From contig JAUMYW010000001.1 in the NCBI GenBank assembly GCA_030528455.1, positions 62,001 through 126,000 on the forward strand: a stretch of 64,000 nucleotides of DNA, in the 5' to 3' direction. The notes beneath the pieces are model-generated. The model saw only the letters and a list, made by a program, of their open reading frames with translations, was not told the origin of the DNA and searched no databases. Each line of letters begins with the position of its first letter. Within the stretch, counting starts at the first letter, position 1. Position numbers and translations under genes: made by a program. The stretch is from Neisseria sp. (GTDB lineage Bacteria > Pseudomonadota > Gammaproteobacteria > Burkholderiales > Neisseriaceae). Below, in pieces: positions 57,220-64,000 of this stretch.

Positions 57220-59376
57220 ATGCCTGCGCCACAAGCCACAGCCCCATACGATGCCCTAACCGCCGAAGCCCGTTCTCTGCTTTTTCGCGCTGCAGACTAT
57301 CTGAGCAGCGACGATCGGATTCGCTTGGAAAAAGCCTGTGCTTATGCCTTTCATGCCCACGACGGCCAAACTCGCAAAAGCGGCGAACCCTATATCACCC
57401 ATCCGATTGCCGTAACCACCGAACTTGCCAAATGGCATATGGACATCCAAACCCTCAGTGCGGGTCTGATGCACGACGTATTGGAAGATACCGGTATTGA
57501 AAAAGGGCAGATGGCGGCAGAGTTCGGAGAAACGATTGCAGAAATGGTCGACGGCCTGTCGAAGCTGGAAAAACTGGAATACAACAATCAGGCGGAACAT
57601 CAGGCTGAAAGCTTCCGCAAGCTGATTTTGGCAATGACCAAAGATGTCCGTGTGATTATCGTCAAACTATCCGACCGCCTTCATAATATGCGTACACTGG
57701 GATCGATGCGTGCAGAAAAACGCCGCCGCATTTCCCAGGAAACCTTGGAAATCTATGCGCCGATTGCCAACCGCTTAGGCTTGAACGACGTGTTCCGCGA
57801 ACTGCAGGATTTATCGTTTCAAAACATCCACCCTAACCGTTACCGGACACTGCAAAAAGCAATGACCGCATTCCGTCGCAACCGTCGCGACGTAATCGGC
57901 AAAGTATTGAGCGCATTCAGCCAACGCCTGGTCAGTGCGAATATCGAAGCCTTAATTAAAGGACGTGAAAAAAACCTTTACAGCATTTATCAGAAAATGC
58001 ACGATAAAAACGTGAAGTTTTCCGAAGTAATGGATATTTACGGCTTCCGTGTCATCGTCAACAGTATTCCTGCCTGCTATGCCGCTTTGGGCGCACTGCA
58101 CACTCTTTACAAACCCAAACCCGGCAAAATCAAAGACTATATCGCCATTCCCAAAAGCAACGGCTACCAAAGCCTGCACACCACATTGACCGGCCCTTAC
58201 GGCCTGCCTATCGAAGTACAAATCCGTACGCGTGAAATGGATGCTGTTGCCGAAGGCGGCGTAGCCAGCCATTGGGCTTACAAATCAGGAGACAAAGCAC
58301 CCGACCAAGCCACCATCAACACACATTCCTGGTTGCAGAATATTTTGGATTTGCAGGCGCGCAGTGCCAATGCTGTGGAATTTTTAGAAAACGTCAAAGT
58401 CGATTTGTTTCCCCGAGAAGTCTATATCTTCACCCCCAAAGGCAAAATTCTGGTATTGCCGCGCGGCTCCACCCCTATCGATTTTGCCTACACCGTACAC
58501 ACCGAAATCGGCGACCGTACGATTGCCGCAAAAATCAATAATGTCATGATGCCGTTGCGAACGGTCTTGAAAACAGGCGATACCGTCGAAATTATTACCT
58601 CGCCTCATGCACGCCCCAGTGCCGCATGGTTGAATTTTACCGTATCAGGCCGTGCTCGAAGCGCCATCCGCAGCTATTTGAAAAATATGAACCGCCAAGA
58701 TGCCATCAATTTGGGCGAAAGTTTGCTGCAGAAGGCATTGACGGGATTGCTGCCGGAAAACGTCTTGTTATCGGAAAACATGAAAGAGGCTTATCTGGCC
58801 GATTTGGGCAACAAGCAAACCAGTTTTGAAGAAGTGCTGTACAACGTTGGAATGGGCAATATCCTGCCCGTGTCCGTAGCCATGCAGATTGCCGAATTGG
58901 CGGGACAACATTTAGGCGGAGAAATCAAACTCAGTCCGATTAAAATCAGCGGCAGCGAAACCGGACGCGTACATTTGGGTACATGCTGCAATCCGATTCC
59001 GGGCGATCAGATTCGTGCAGTACTGATTAAAGACCAAGGTATGATTGTCCATCGCGATATTTGTCAGAGTCTGTTGAAAATCGATTTGGAACAACAACTT
59101 GATGCCGATTGGGAAACCATAGGCGGTGCAACCTTCCATGCTGCGATTCTGGTCGGCTCTCAAGACACCCACGGACTCTTGGCCGCAATGGCACAAGCCA
59201 TGTCGGGTGAAGGGGCAGATATCGAAGCGGTAGAAACACCATCCCACAGCCAATCCGGTACGGAAGGTTTTATCGAATTCAAATTCCGTATCAAAACCAG
59301 CGGTACCGAACAACTTGACCGCATTATTCATGCCTTGCACAGTATTCCTCATGTCAGAAGTGTCAGCCGCATATAA
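57220..59376 (+). CDS. spoT: Bifunctional (p)ppGpp synthetase/hydrolase, SpoT/Rel type
   Basis: 718 residues. The N-terminal HD hydrolase domain is intact (HAHDGQTRKSGEPYITHPIA; AGLMHDVLEDTG with the metal-binding His-Asp). The synthetase domain follows at about 235-345 (EVMDIYGFRVIV; DYIAIPKSNGYQSLHTT; PIEVQIRTREMD), then a TGS domain (VYIFTPKGKILVLPRGSTPI) near 395-455. A C-terminal ACT domain (GADIEAVETPSHSQSG) starts near 665. Both active sites look functional, so it can make and degrade the alarmone. It lies in an operon with gmk and rpoZ. Confidence 0.95.
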   Translation: MPAPQATAPYDALTAEARSLLFRAADYLSSDDRIRLEKACAYAFHAHDGQTRKSGEPYITHPIAVTTELAKWHMDIQTLSAGLMHDVLEDTGIEKGQMAAEFGETIAEMVDGLSKLEKLEYNNQAEHQAESFRKLILAMTKDVRVIIVKLSDRLHNMRTLGSMRAEKRRRISQETLEIYAPIANRLGLNDVFRELQDLSFQNIHPNRYRTLQKAMTAFRRNRRDVIGKVLSAFSQRLVSANIEALIKGREKNLYSIYQKMHDKNVKFSEVMDIYGFRVIVNSIPACYAALGALHTLYKPKPGKIKDYIAIPKSNGYQSLHTTLTGPYGLPIEVQIRTREMDAVAEGGVASHWAYKSGDKAPDQATINTHSWLQNILDLQARSANAVEFLENVKVDLFPREVYIFTPKGKILVLPRGSTPIDFAYTVHTEIGDRTIAAKINNVMMPLRTVLKTGDTVEIITSPHARPSAAWLNFTVSGRARSAIRSYLKNMNRQDAINLGESLLQKALTGLLPENVLLSENMKEAYLADLGNKQTSFEEVLYNVGMGNILPVSVAMQIAELAGQHLGGEIKLSPIKISGSETGRVHLGTCCNPIPGDQIRAVLIKDQGMIVHRDICQSLLKIDLEQQLDADWETIGGATFHAAILVGSQDTHGLLAAMAQAMSGEGADIEAVETPSHSQSGTEGFIEFKFRIKTSGTEQLDRIIHALHSIPHVRSVSRI

Positions 59377-59449
59377 GGGTATCGTGCCGTCTACAACATG
59401 ACAAAGCATACGGTGTGTTTGTTTCTGAAAGAGTAATTGACAGTTATAA

Positions 59450-59477
59450 AAAAAACGGCGAGAATGCGCGTTTTATT
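59450..59477 (+). terminator. Terminator after spoT
   Basis: AAAACGGCG pairs with CGCGTTTT (one bulge) and is followed by ATTTT. Confidence 0.5.
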
Positions 59478-59507
59478 TTGGTCTTGCCGAATGAATCTTT
59501 TTCTTAT

Positions 59508-59653
59508 CTGCCGAACCTTCGGCAGAGACACGTTAGGAGGTGATGTTTTCATCACGGCGCACAGCGCGTCACTTAAAAGCGGAAACGCTATCTAAAATCA
59601 CTACTCAATGCCGTCTGCAGCAGAATGTGGAACGGAAATTGTTTAACCTTTGA
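59508..59653 (+). promoter_or_regulatory. Structured rpsU leader with extended Shine-Dalgarno and short ORF
   Basis: Three hairpins in a row: CTGCCGAA-CC-TTCGGCAG (59508-59525), GTGATG-TTTT-CATCAC (59540-59555) and GCGC-ACA-GCGC (59557-59567). Between the first two lies AGGAGGTGAT (59535-59544), complementary to ten bases at the 16S rRNA 3' end. Hairpin 2 buries an ATG at 59543 that opens a 36-codon frame (MFSSRRTARHLKAETLSK...) ending at 59653. The gap from the AGGAGG core to that ATG is only 2 nt, too short for normal initiation. It may be an attenuator or ribosome-sensing leader for S21. Confidence 0.4.
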
Positions 59654-59673
59654 ATTTAAAGTTAGGAAGTAAA

Positions 59674-59886
59674 ATGCCTGCTATCCGTGTAAAAGAAAAC
59701 GAACCATTTGAAGTTGCCATGCGCCGTTTCAAACGCGCAGTGGAAAAAACCGGTCTGCTGACCGAGCTGCGTGCCCGTGAAGCCTACGAAAAACCGACTA
59801 CCGAGCGCAAACGCAAAAAAGCTGCTGCTGCCAAACGTCTGCAAAAACGTCTGCGCAGCCAACAACTGCCTCCTAAAATGTACTGA
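59674..59886 (+). CDS. rpsU: 30S ribosomal protein S21
   Basis: 70 residues from ATG 59674 (TTAGGAAG upstream); an in-frame TTG at 59650 is not needed. [20 protein letters not shown] and the basic C-terminal [19 protein letters not shown] are typical of bS21, which sits near the 16S 3' end and aids initiation. The gene is separated from dnaG by yqeY, a variation on the rpsU-dnaG-rpoD operon. Confidence 0.96.
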   Translation: MPAIRVKENEPFEVAMRRFKRAVEKTGLLTELRAREAYEKPTTERKRKKAAAAKRLQKRLRSQQLPPKMY

Positions 59887-59908
59887 TCCTTTCGGATAGA
59901 ACATACCG

Positions 59909-59937
59909 ACACCGCTGCAACGCCAGCGGTGTTTTCA
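59909..59937 (+). terminator. Terminator after rpsU
   Basis: ACACCGCTG and CAGCGGTGT form a 9-bp stem with a 6-nt loop, followed by TTTC. Confidence 0.75.
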
Positions 59938-60022
59938 TTGGGCAAGACCCTCCGAAAAGACTATAATTCCCCTTTTATCCGCCGACTGCCGCTTTGCAGA
60001 CGGCATTAGCAAAGGACTTGCC

Positions 60023-60469
60023 ATGTCATTAAAATCCCGCTTAAACGAAGACATGAAAACCGCCATGCGGAACAAAGACCATGTCTTGCTCTCAACTATC
60101 CGTCTGGCCAATGCCGCAGTCAAACAATTCGAGATAGACGAACGTTGCGAAGCCGATGATGCGAAAATCACGGCCATTTTGAGCAAAATGATTAAGCAGC
60201 GCAAAGACTCGGCGAAAATCTATACCGATGCCGGACGCCGTGATTTGGCCGAAAAAGAAGAAGCAGAAATCACCGTATTGAACCGCTATCTACCGGAAAT
60301 GCTTTCTTCCGAGGCTATTGATGCGGAAGTAGCTGCTGCAATTGCAAAAACCGGAGCCGCCGGTATGGCCGATATGGGCAAAGTAATGGGCGTATTAAAA
60401 AGCAAACTGTCCGGCAAGGCCGATATGGGAGAAGTCAACAAGGCGGTTAAAGCGGCTTTGGATACGTAA
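60023..60469 (+). CDS. yqeY: GatB/YqeY domain protein
   Basis: 148 residues. SLKSRLNEDMKTAMRNKDHVL is the N-terminal signature; KMIKQRKDSAKIYTDAGRRDLAEKEEAEI and the tail GMADMGKVMGVLKSKLSGKADMGEVNKAVK match YqeY proteins, which share the GatB C-terminal fold. The role is unclear; in many bacteria it lies between rpsU and dnaG, as here. AAAGGA precedes the start. Confidence 0.93.
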   Translation: MSLKSRLNEDMKTAMRNKDHVLLSTIRLANAAVKQFEIDERCEADDAKITAILSKMIKQRKDSAKIYTDAGRRDLAEKEEAEITVLNRYLPEMLSSEAIDAEVAAAIAKTGAAGMADMGKVMGVLKSKLSGKADMGEVNKAVKAALDT

Positions 60470-60545
60470 CAAAATATAAGCACTGCATGAGTTCCCTAAT
60501 TTTCATGCCGTCTTCAGCATGTGTCTGCAGACGGTTATTATCCTT

Positions 60546-62324
60546 ATGATTCCATCCGAATTTATTGACGAACTTTTAGCCAAAGTCGATATCGTCGATA
60601 TTATCGACGAGCACGTGCCGTTGAAAAAAGGCGGGGCGAACTATATGGCCTGCTGTCCTTTCCATAAAGAAAAATCTCCTTCGTTTTCCGTCAGTCCGAG
60701 CAAGCAGTTTTACCATTGTTTCGGCTGCGGCGCACACGGTTCGGCCATCGGCTTTCTGATGGAATATCAAGGTTTGGCGTTTGCCGAGGCGGTTCAGTAT
60801 CTGGCCGATCGTGTCGGCATGGCGGTGCCGCGCGCCGCCGGAACTCAGGCAAATCCGCAACAGCGTGCCGAACGCAGGCAGAAACAGCAGACTCTGGAAG
60901 AAACCATGCAGGCCTGCGCCGATTTCTACCGTAGCCGTCTGCAGCTCTCGGCTGAAGCCCGACAATATTTGGCTCAACGCGGTCTGAGCCCCGAAATTAT
61001 CGGACACTACGGCTTGGGTTTTGCACCTGAAGGTTGGCAAGCCTTGTCGCAGGTCTTCCAACCCTACCCGAATAATGCTTTGATTGAAGTCGGACAGCTT
61101 ATCCGCAGCGAAGAACATGGTCGCGATTACGACCGTTTCCGTCGGCGGATTATGTTTCCGATACGGGATATTCGCGGGCAGGTCATCGGCTTTGGCGGCC
61201 GCGTTCTCGACGATTCCAAACCGAAATACCTCAATTCACCCGATACGCCCCTGTTTGACAAAGGCAGAAATCTGTACGGCCTGTACGAAGCGCGTTCCGC
61301 CATTAAAGAAAGCGGCCGTGTCTTGGTAGTGGAAGGCTATATGGACGTAGTCGCCCTAGCGCAATACGGTATTGCTTACAGCGTGGCTGCTCTCGGCACG
61401 GCAACCACTGCCGAACACATCAAACTCCTGATGCGCCAGACCGACAATATTTATTTCTGCTTCGACGGCGACGAGGCCGGACGGAAAGCTGCCCGGCGTG
61501 CCTTGGAAAACGCCCTGCCCCAACTCAAAGACGACAAATCGCTGCATTTTCTTTTTTTGCCCGCAGAACACGATCCGGACAGTTATATCCGCAGCTACGG
61601 AAAAACCCGATTCGAAGATGCCATGCTGCATCAAAGCAAGCCGCTGTCGGAATACATTTGGGAAACACTGACAGACGGCATCACGCTTTCTGGCCAGGAA
61701 GGGAAATCCCAATTGATCAAACGCAGCGCACCTCTGCTGGCACAAATTTCCGCTCCCGCTCTGGCATTCTTACTGAAACAGCGGTTAAGCGAACTGGTCG
61801 GCATCGACCCGACCAATCTGGCTTATCTGCTCGGTCAAGAAGCACCGAAACGCCATATACGGGCAAAAAGTTACAAACTCCCACCGAAAACCTTCCGCCA
61901 GCCGCCGAGTGTCAGCTTGGCACAAAAACAAATCCGCAGTCTACTAGCTAACCCGACTCTGGCGGAATACGTCAGACTGCCGGAATATCTGACTTTGGAT
62001 AGCGAACTGGCCTGCTTGGCCGAAACTGCTGAGCTTATCCGCAACCAAAACCATATCAGGAACACCGGTCAGATTTTGGAAGCCATGCGCGGCAGCCCCT
62101 GCGAACACGAACTGCACCGGATGATAACGGACAGCCATGATGTATATCCGAACGAAAGTCCTGGTGATCCGGAAAAAGAAACCGCAGAATTTTTAGACGG
62201 CATGCAGCGTCTGATTAAAACCCTTTCTCTCAAACAAATCGACCTATTACGCGGAAAAGCCAAAGAAAGCTGCCTGAACGAACAGGAAAAACGTCTGCTG
62301 CTGCTGCTGCTGTCTCAAAAATAA
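60546..62324 (+). CDS. dnaG: DNA primase
   Basis: 592 residues from ATG 60546, without a clear ribosome site. The N-terminal CHC2 zinc motif is CCPFHKEKSPSF followed by FYHCFGCGAHG. The central catalytic core has RIMFPIRDIRGQVIGFGGR, and the TOPRIM motif VLVVEGYMDVVALAQYG starts near residue 260, with FCFDGDEAGRKAARRAL. The C-terminal helicase-interacting region follows. It lays primers at the replication fork. rpoD, normally next, is absent from this position. Confidence 0.96.
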   Translation: MIPSEFIDELLAKVDIVDIIDEHVPLKKGGANYMACCPFHKEKSPSFSVSPSKQFYHCFGCGAHGSAIGFLMEYQGLAFAEAVQYLADRVGMAVPRAAGTQANPQQRAERRQKQQTLEETMQACADFYRSRLQLSAEARQYLAQRGLSPEIIGHYGLGFAPEGWQALSQVFQPYPNNALIEVGQLIRSEEHGRDYDRFRRRIMFPIRDIRGQVIGFGGRVLDDSKPKYLNSPDTPLFDKGRNLYGLYEARSAIKESGRVLVVEGYMDVVALAQYGIAYSVAALGTATTAEHIKLLMRQTDNIYFCFDGDEAGRKAARRALENALPQLKDDKSLHFLFLPAEHDPDSYIRSYGKTRFEDAMLHQSKPLSEYIWETLTDGITLSGQEGKSQLIKRSAPLLAQISAPALAFLLKQRLSELVGIDPTNLAYLLGQEAPKRHIRAKSYKLPPKTFRQPPSVSLAQKQIRSLLANPTLAEYVRLPEYLTLDSELACLAETAELIRNQNHIRNTGQILEAMRGSPCEHELHRMITDSHDVYPNESPGDPEKETAEFLDGMQRLIKTLSLKQIDLLRGKAKESCLNEQEKRLLLLLLSQK

Positions 62325-62337
62325 AAAAGGAAAAGTA

Positions 62338-62562
62338 ATGATTGAAATCAGAGAATTGATTAAAACCGAAAATGCAGGAACCGTTAAAGAAGCCCTGGAT
62401 TTCATGCTCTACGAATGCAGCTTGGACGAAGCACCGGACGTAGGAGAGGTGTGCGAATGGCTGAATATCCTCCATGCAAGAGGCAGCAAATTCTCCGCCT
62501 GCTCGGCACTCTGCCGCCAGTGGCTGGAAGAATCGGAAGCGGAACAGAATGTGGCGCAATAA
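62338..62562 (+). CDS. Small protein of unknown function downstream of dnaG
   Basis: 74 residues, strong AAAAGGAAAAG ribosome site, 13 bp after dnaG, so probably co-transcribed. The sequence (EIRELIKTENAGTVKEALDF; EVCEWLNILHARGSKFSA) is acidic and helical with three cysteines and no membrane segment. I do not recognise a family. It overlaps the next gene by 14 nt. Confidence 0.65.
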   Translation: MIEIRELIKTENAGTVKEALDFMLYECSLDEAPDVGEVCEWLNILHARGSKFSACSALCRQWLEESEAEQNVAQ

Positions 62563-62917
62563 ATTCACCCTGTTGACCCTGGTTTGGGCAAGCTTAACGA
62601 TTTATGCCCTGCTTCGCCGTGATTTAGGTTCCTCGCCGCTGCCTTTTGCGGATATGCTGACGGTAAGCTGTGCGGCTTTGAGTCTCGGGCAAAGCGTTTT
62701 ATCCGGTAAAAGTATGATTTCCAAGGGCAAGCCCTTATCCTTTTTACCGGTTTGCGGCATGTCTGCCGCCTGGGTGCTGTTGTGGCGGCTGATACGCGAA
62801 TATGCGTTTGCCCTTCCGTCTGCAAGCATGGCAGCAACAGATGCGGCGGCCTGCCTTCTCGGCGCGGCGGCGGCTTTATTCTGGTTGAAACGGACGGAGG
62901 TTGCACCGTCGGCATAA
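62549..62917 (+). CDS. Small inner-membrane protein of unknown function
   Basis: 122 residues from ATG 62549, overlapping the preceding gene by 14 nt in another frame, which suggests coupled translation. It has three or four hydrophobic segments (FTLLTLVWASLTIYALL; FADMLTVSCAALSLGQSVL; FLPVCGMSAAWVLLWRLI; AACLLGAAAALFWL). The family is not recognised. Its 3' end is followed by a DUS-pair terminator. Confidence 0.6.
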   Translation: MWRNKFTLLTLVWASLTIYALLRRDLGSSPLPFADMLTVSCAALSLGQSVLSGKSMISKGKPLSFLPVCGMSAAWVLLWRLIREYAFALPSASMAATDAAACLLGAAAALFWLKRTEVAPSA

Positions 62918-62965
62918 AAGATCCGAATCGTTGCATAGAAATTTTTCCGGATAACGGAATCAGCA

Positions 62966-63006
62966 ATGCCGTCTGCAAGAACAGTTGCAGACGGCATGTT
63001 GTTTTT
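62966..63006. terminator. Terminator from an inverted DUS pair
   Basis: ATGCCGTCTGCAA (62966-62978) and TTGCAGACGGCAT (62985-62997) form a 13-bp stem with a 6-nt loop, then TTGTTTTT. It separates two convergent genes. Confidence 0.8.
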
Positions 63007-63011
63007 AACAA

Positions 63012-63815
63012 TTAATGATGCGAATGCCCGATTTCAAAAGTCATAGTAGTGTATGTCGCTTCTTTTTTACAACGGCTCTGATCGGCAAAATCGGTTTTAT
63101 GTTCGACCATTGCTTTCCAAAAACCCTGACGCAAAGGAATAATATCTACCGTACCATCGGCCAAAGTCGTATCGGAAAAAGCTTGAGCTTCCACTTTATG
63201 CGTTTTACTGCGGTCGCTCAAATCAAAGCCTTTAAAAGTCGCCGTAACGGTTGCATTCGGCAAAGGCTCGCCTTCATACAGTACTCTGACTTTAAACGGT
63301 TCGCCGACACGGATATTGGCAGGATTATCCAAAGGCACGATTTCCAAAAGCTGGCCGACCGGTCGGGTAATGACAGCAGTTTCTGCACTGTCATGACCGA
63401 CATTGACGATATTTTTGCCGTACATACGCGTTTGTTCGCAATACTCGGCACCTTCCATACCTTGCAAATCCGTGCGCTTCCAATTCGCGCCTTTGCGCGA
63501 CCAGAAAGTCGGCTGATATTCGGCAGTTACTAAATAACTGCCGTCTGCAACCGGATTTTCAGATTGGTAGTCATAATTATTTTTGCCTGTTTGCAGCAGA
63601 TTCTGCCTGCCCTTTCCAGTGATCAGCTGCAATGGTTTGAAAATCTCCAAGCGGTTTTCCGCAATCGTTTCCAATTCTGGAAACTCCCCATAGCCCAAAG
63701 AAGCATGCAGCACTTCTCCGCCGTGCGTATGGCCAGTTTCCACCCAAACACGGTGCGCCTGCACAGAACCCGCCGCCAAAACAGCCGCCAAAATGCAAAT
63801 GGTTTTCTTCATCAT
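63012..63815 (-). CDS. DUF4198 periplasmic protein, probable metal-handling (NikK-like)
   Basis: 267 residues from ATG 63815 (GGGAG upstream; ATG 63812 equally possible). Signal peptide MKKTICILAAVLAAGSVQA, after which the mature chain begins HRVWVETGHTHGG. The middle has an immunoglobulin-like pattern (GEPFKVRVLYEGEPLPNATV; DGTVDIIPLRQGFWKA) and the C-terminus ends GHSHH. An N-terminal histidine plus His-rich ends suggest binding of zinc, nickel or cobalt in the periplasm, as for NikK-type DUF4198 proteins. The promoter is overlapped by a Zur-like box, favouring zinc. No transporter genes are visible downstream. Confidence 0.75.
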   Translation of the reverse strand: MMKKTICILAAVLAAGSVQAHRVWVETGHTHGGEVLHASLGYGEFPELETIAENRLEIFKPLQLITGKGRQNLLQTGKNNYDYQSENPVADGSYLVTAEYQPTFWSRKGANWKRTDLQGMEGAEYCEQTRMYGKNIVNVGHDSAETAVITRPVGQLLEIVPLDNPANIRVGEPFKVRVLYEGEPLPNATVTATFKGFDLSDRSKTHKVEAQAFSDTTLADGTVDIIPLRQGFWKAMVEHKTDFADQSRCKKEATYTTMTFEIGHSHH

Positions 63816-63829
63816 GATAATCTCCCTAT

Positions 63830-63847
63830 GTAACAACAGACTGTTAC
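63830..63847. promoter_or_regulatory. Palindrome GTAACA-N6-TGTTAC in the DUF4198 leader
   Basis: Perfect 6-6-6 inverted repeat directly next to, and overlapping by 5 bp, the Zur-like box. It could be a second operator. Confidence 0.4.
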
Positions 63848-63857
63848 AATATAACAT
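63843..63857. promoter_or_regulatory. Candidate Zur box over the DUF4198 promoter
   Basis: TGTTACAATATAACA matches 14 of 15 positions of the meningococcal Zur consensus TGTTATDWHATAACA (as I recall it). It covers the -10 box of the predicted DUF4198 promoter. Confidence 0.6.
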
Positions 63858-63877
63858 TTTAATCGCCGTGAAGGCAA
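63849..63877 (-). promoter_or_regulatory. Predicted DUF4198 promoter
   Basis: On the minus strand TTGCCT (63877-63872), a 17-nt spacer, then TATATT (63854-63849), about 34 nt before the start codon. Confidence 0.55.
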
Positions 63878-63883
63878 GCAATG

Positions 63884-63889
63884 TATAAT
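63884..63889 (+). promoter_or_regulatory. Predicted -10 element upstream of dut
   Basis: Perfect TATAAT 35 bp before the dut ATG; no good -35 match is seen. Confidence 0.4.
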
Positions 63890-63923
63890 CACGTTCTTTT
63901 CAGCACTTCATGGGAGAGACAAT

Positions 63924-64000
63924 ATGCAAGCACAGGTCGAATTGAAGATTTTAAACCCGAAAATATCGGATTTTCTGCCTGCTTATGCCACGGAAGGATC
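63924..64000 (+). CDS. dut: dUTP pyrophosphatase, N-terminal fragment (continues past window)
   Basis: ATG 63924 with GGGAGAG upstream. The 25 visible residues, MQAQVELKILNPK then ISDFLPAYATEG, match the N-terminus of trimeric dUTPases (ELKILNP...LPxYATxGSAGLDL). The gene is cut by the window end. It hydrolyses dUTP to dUMP, keeping uracil out of DNA. Confidence 0.8.
   Translation, partial: MQAQVELKILNPKISDFLPAYATEG

Overview
The window is chromosome of a Neisseriaceae bacterium, almost certainly a commensal or animal Neisseria. The clearest sign is a repeated DNA uptake sequence (DUS) with core GCCGTCTGCA, usually as ATGCCGTCTGCA or AAGCCGTCTGCA. It recurs throughout, often as inverted pairs that double as transcription terminators. 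Meningococci and gonococci use a GCCGTCTGAA core; only a few such copies occur here. Gene content (zwf-pgl-glk-hexR, sdhCDABE-gltA-sucAB-lpdA, ppsA/ppsR, gmk-rpoZ-spoT, gcr, mtgA, pbpG) also fits Neisseria. I see no rRNA, tRNA, CRISPR array or intact insertion sequence.

Layout. 1-6.1 kb: the end of an adenine-specific DNA methyltransferase, a DAHP-synthase-like protein that lacks its catalytic motifs, a nitroreductase, an NAD aldehyde dehydrogenase and, on the minus strand, a methyltransferase. 6.3-8.2 kb: leuA, with a Cro/CI-like helix-turn-helix domain joined in frame upstream. 8.4-12.6 kb: the Entner-Doudoroff/pentose phosphate entry operon zwf-pgl-glk with its repressor gene hexR, then a small remnant that looks like gluP and a family 2 glycosyltransferase. 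13.9-26.0 kb: TCA-cycle block (mdh divergent from sdhCDABE-gltA-sucA-sucB-lpdA). 26-36.4 kb: prmB, hemW, plsY, folB, ung, pbpG, clpX, cysK, a lipoprotein, ppiD. 36.6-41.3 kb: nrdA, nrdB, a YfaE-like ferredoxin and a DUF4149 membrane protein. 41.3-48.2 kb: coaBC, gcr, aroE-mtgA, ettA. 48.3-54.3 kb: a DusC-type tRNA dihydrouridine synthase, a BCCT transporter and ppsA, with ppsR divergent. 55.6-64 kb: apt, gmk-rpoZ-spoT, rpsU, yqeY, dnaG, two unknown small genes, a His-rich DUF4198 periplasmic protein and the start of dut.

How they fit together. Most genes are core metabolism and housekeeping. zwf, pgl and glk channel glucose into 6-phosphogluconate, and a HexR-like palindrome covers the zwf promoter. 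The TCA genes are contiguous from succinate dehydrogenase to lipoamide dehydrogenase, but sucCD does not follow. ppsA is paired with its kinase/phosphotransferase ppsR.

Most unusual signals: (1) the HTH-LeuA fusion with three TTGGACAA repeats upstream; (2) six copies of TGGTGTAA at 11-12 bp steps, in both orientations, just upstream of the dus gene, resembling integrase or repressor binding sites left by a mobile element; (3) a DUF4198 His-rich secreted protein whose promoter is overlapped by a 14/15 match to the meningococcal Zur box; (4) the DAHP-synthase pseudoenzyme; (5) a structured rpsU leader containing a 10-nt anti-Shine-Dalgarno complement. All functional statements are from reading sequence only; no database search was run.
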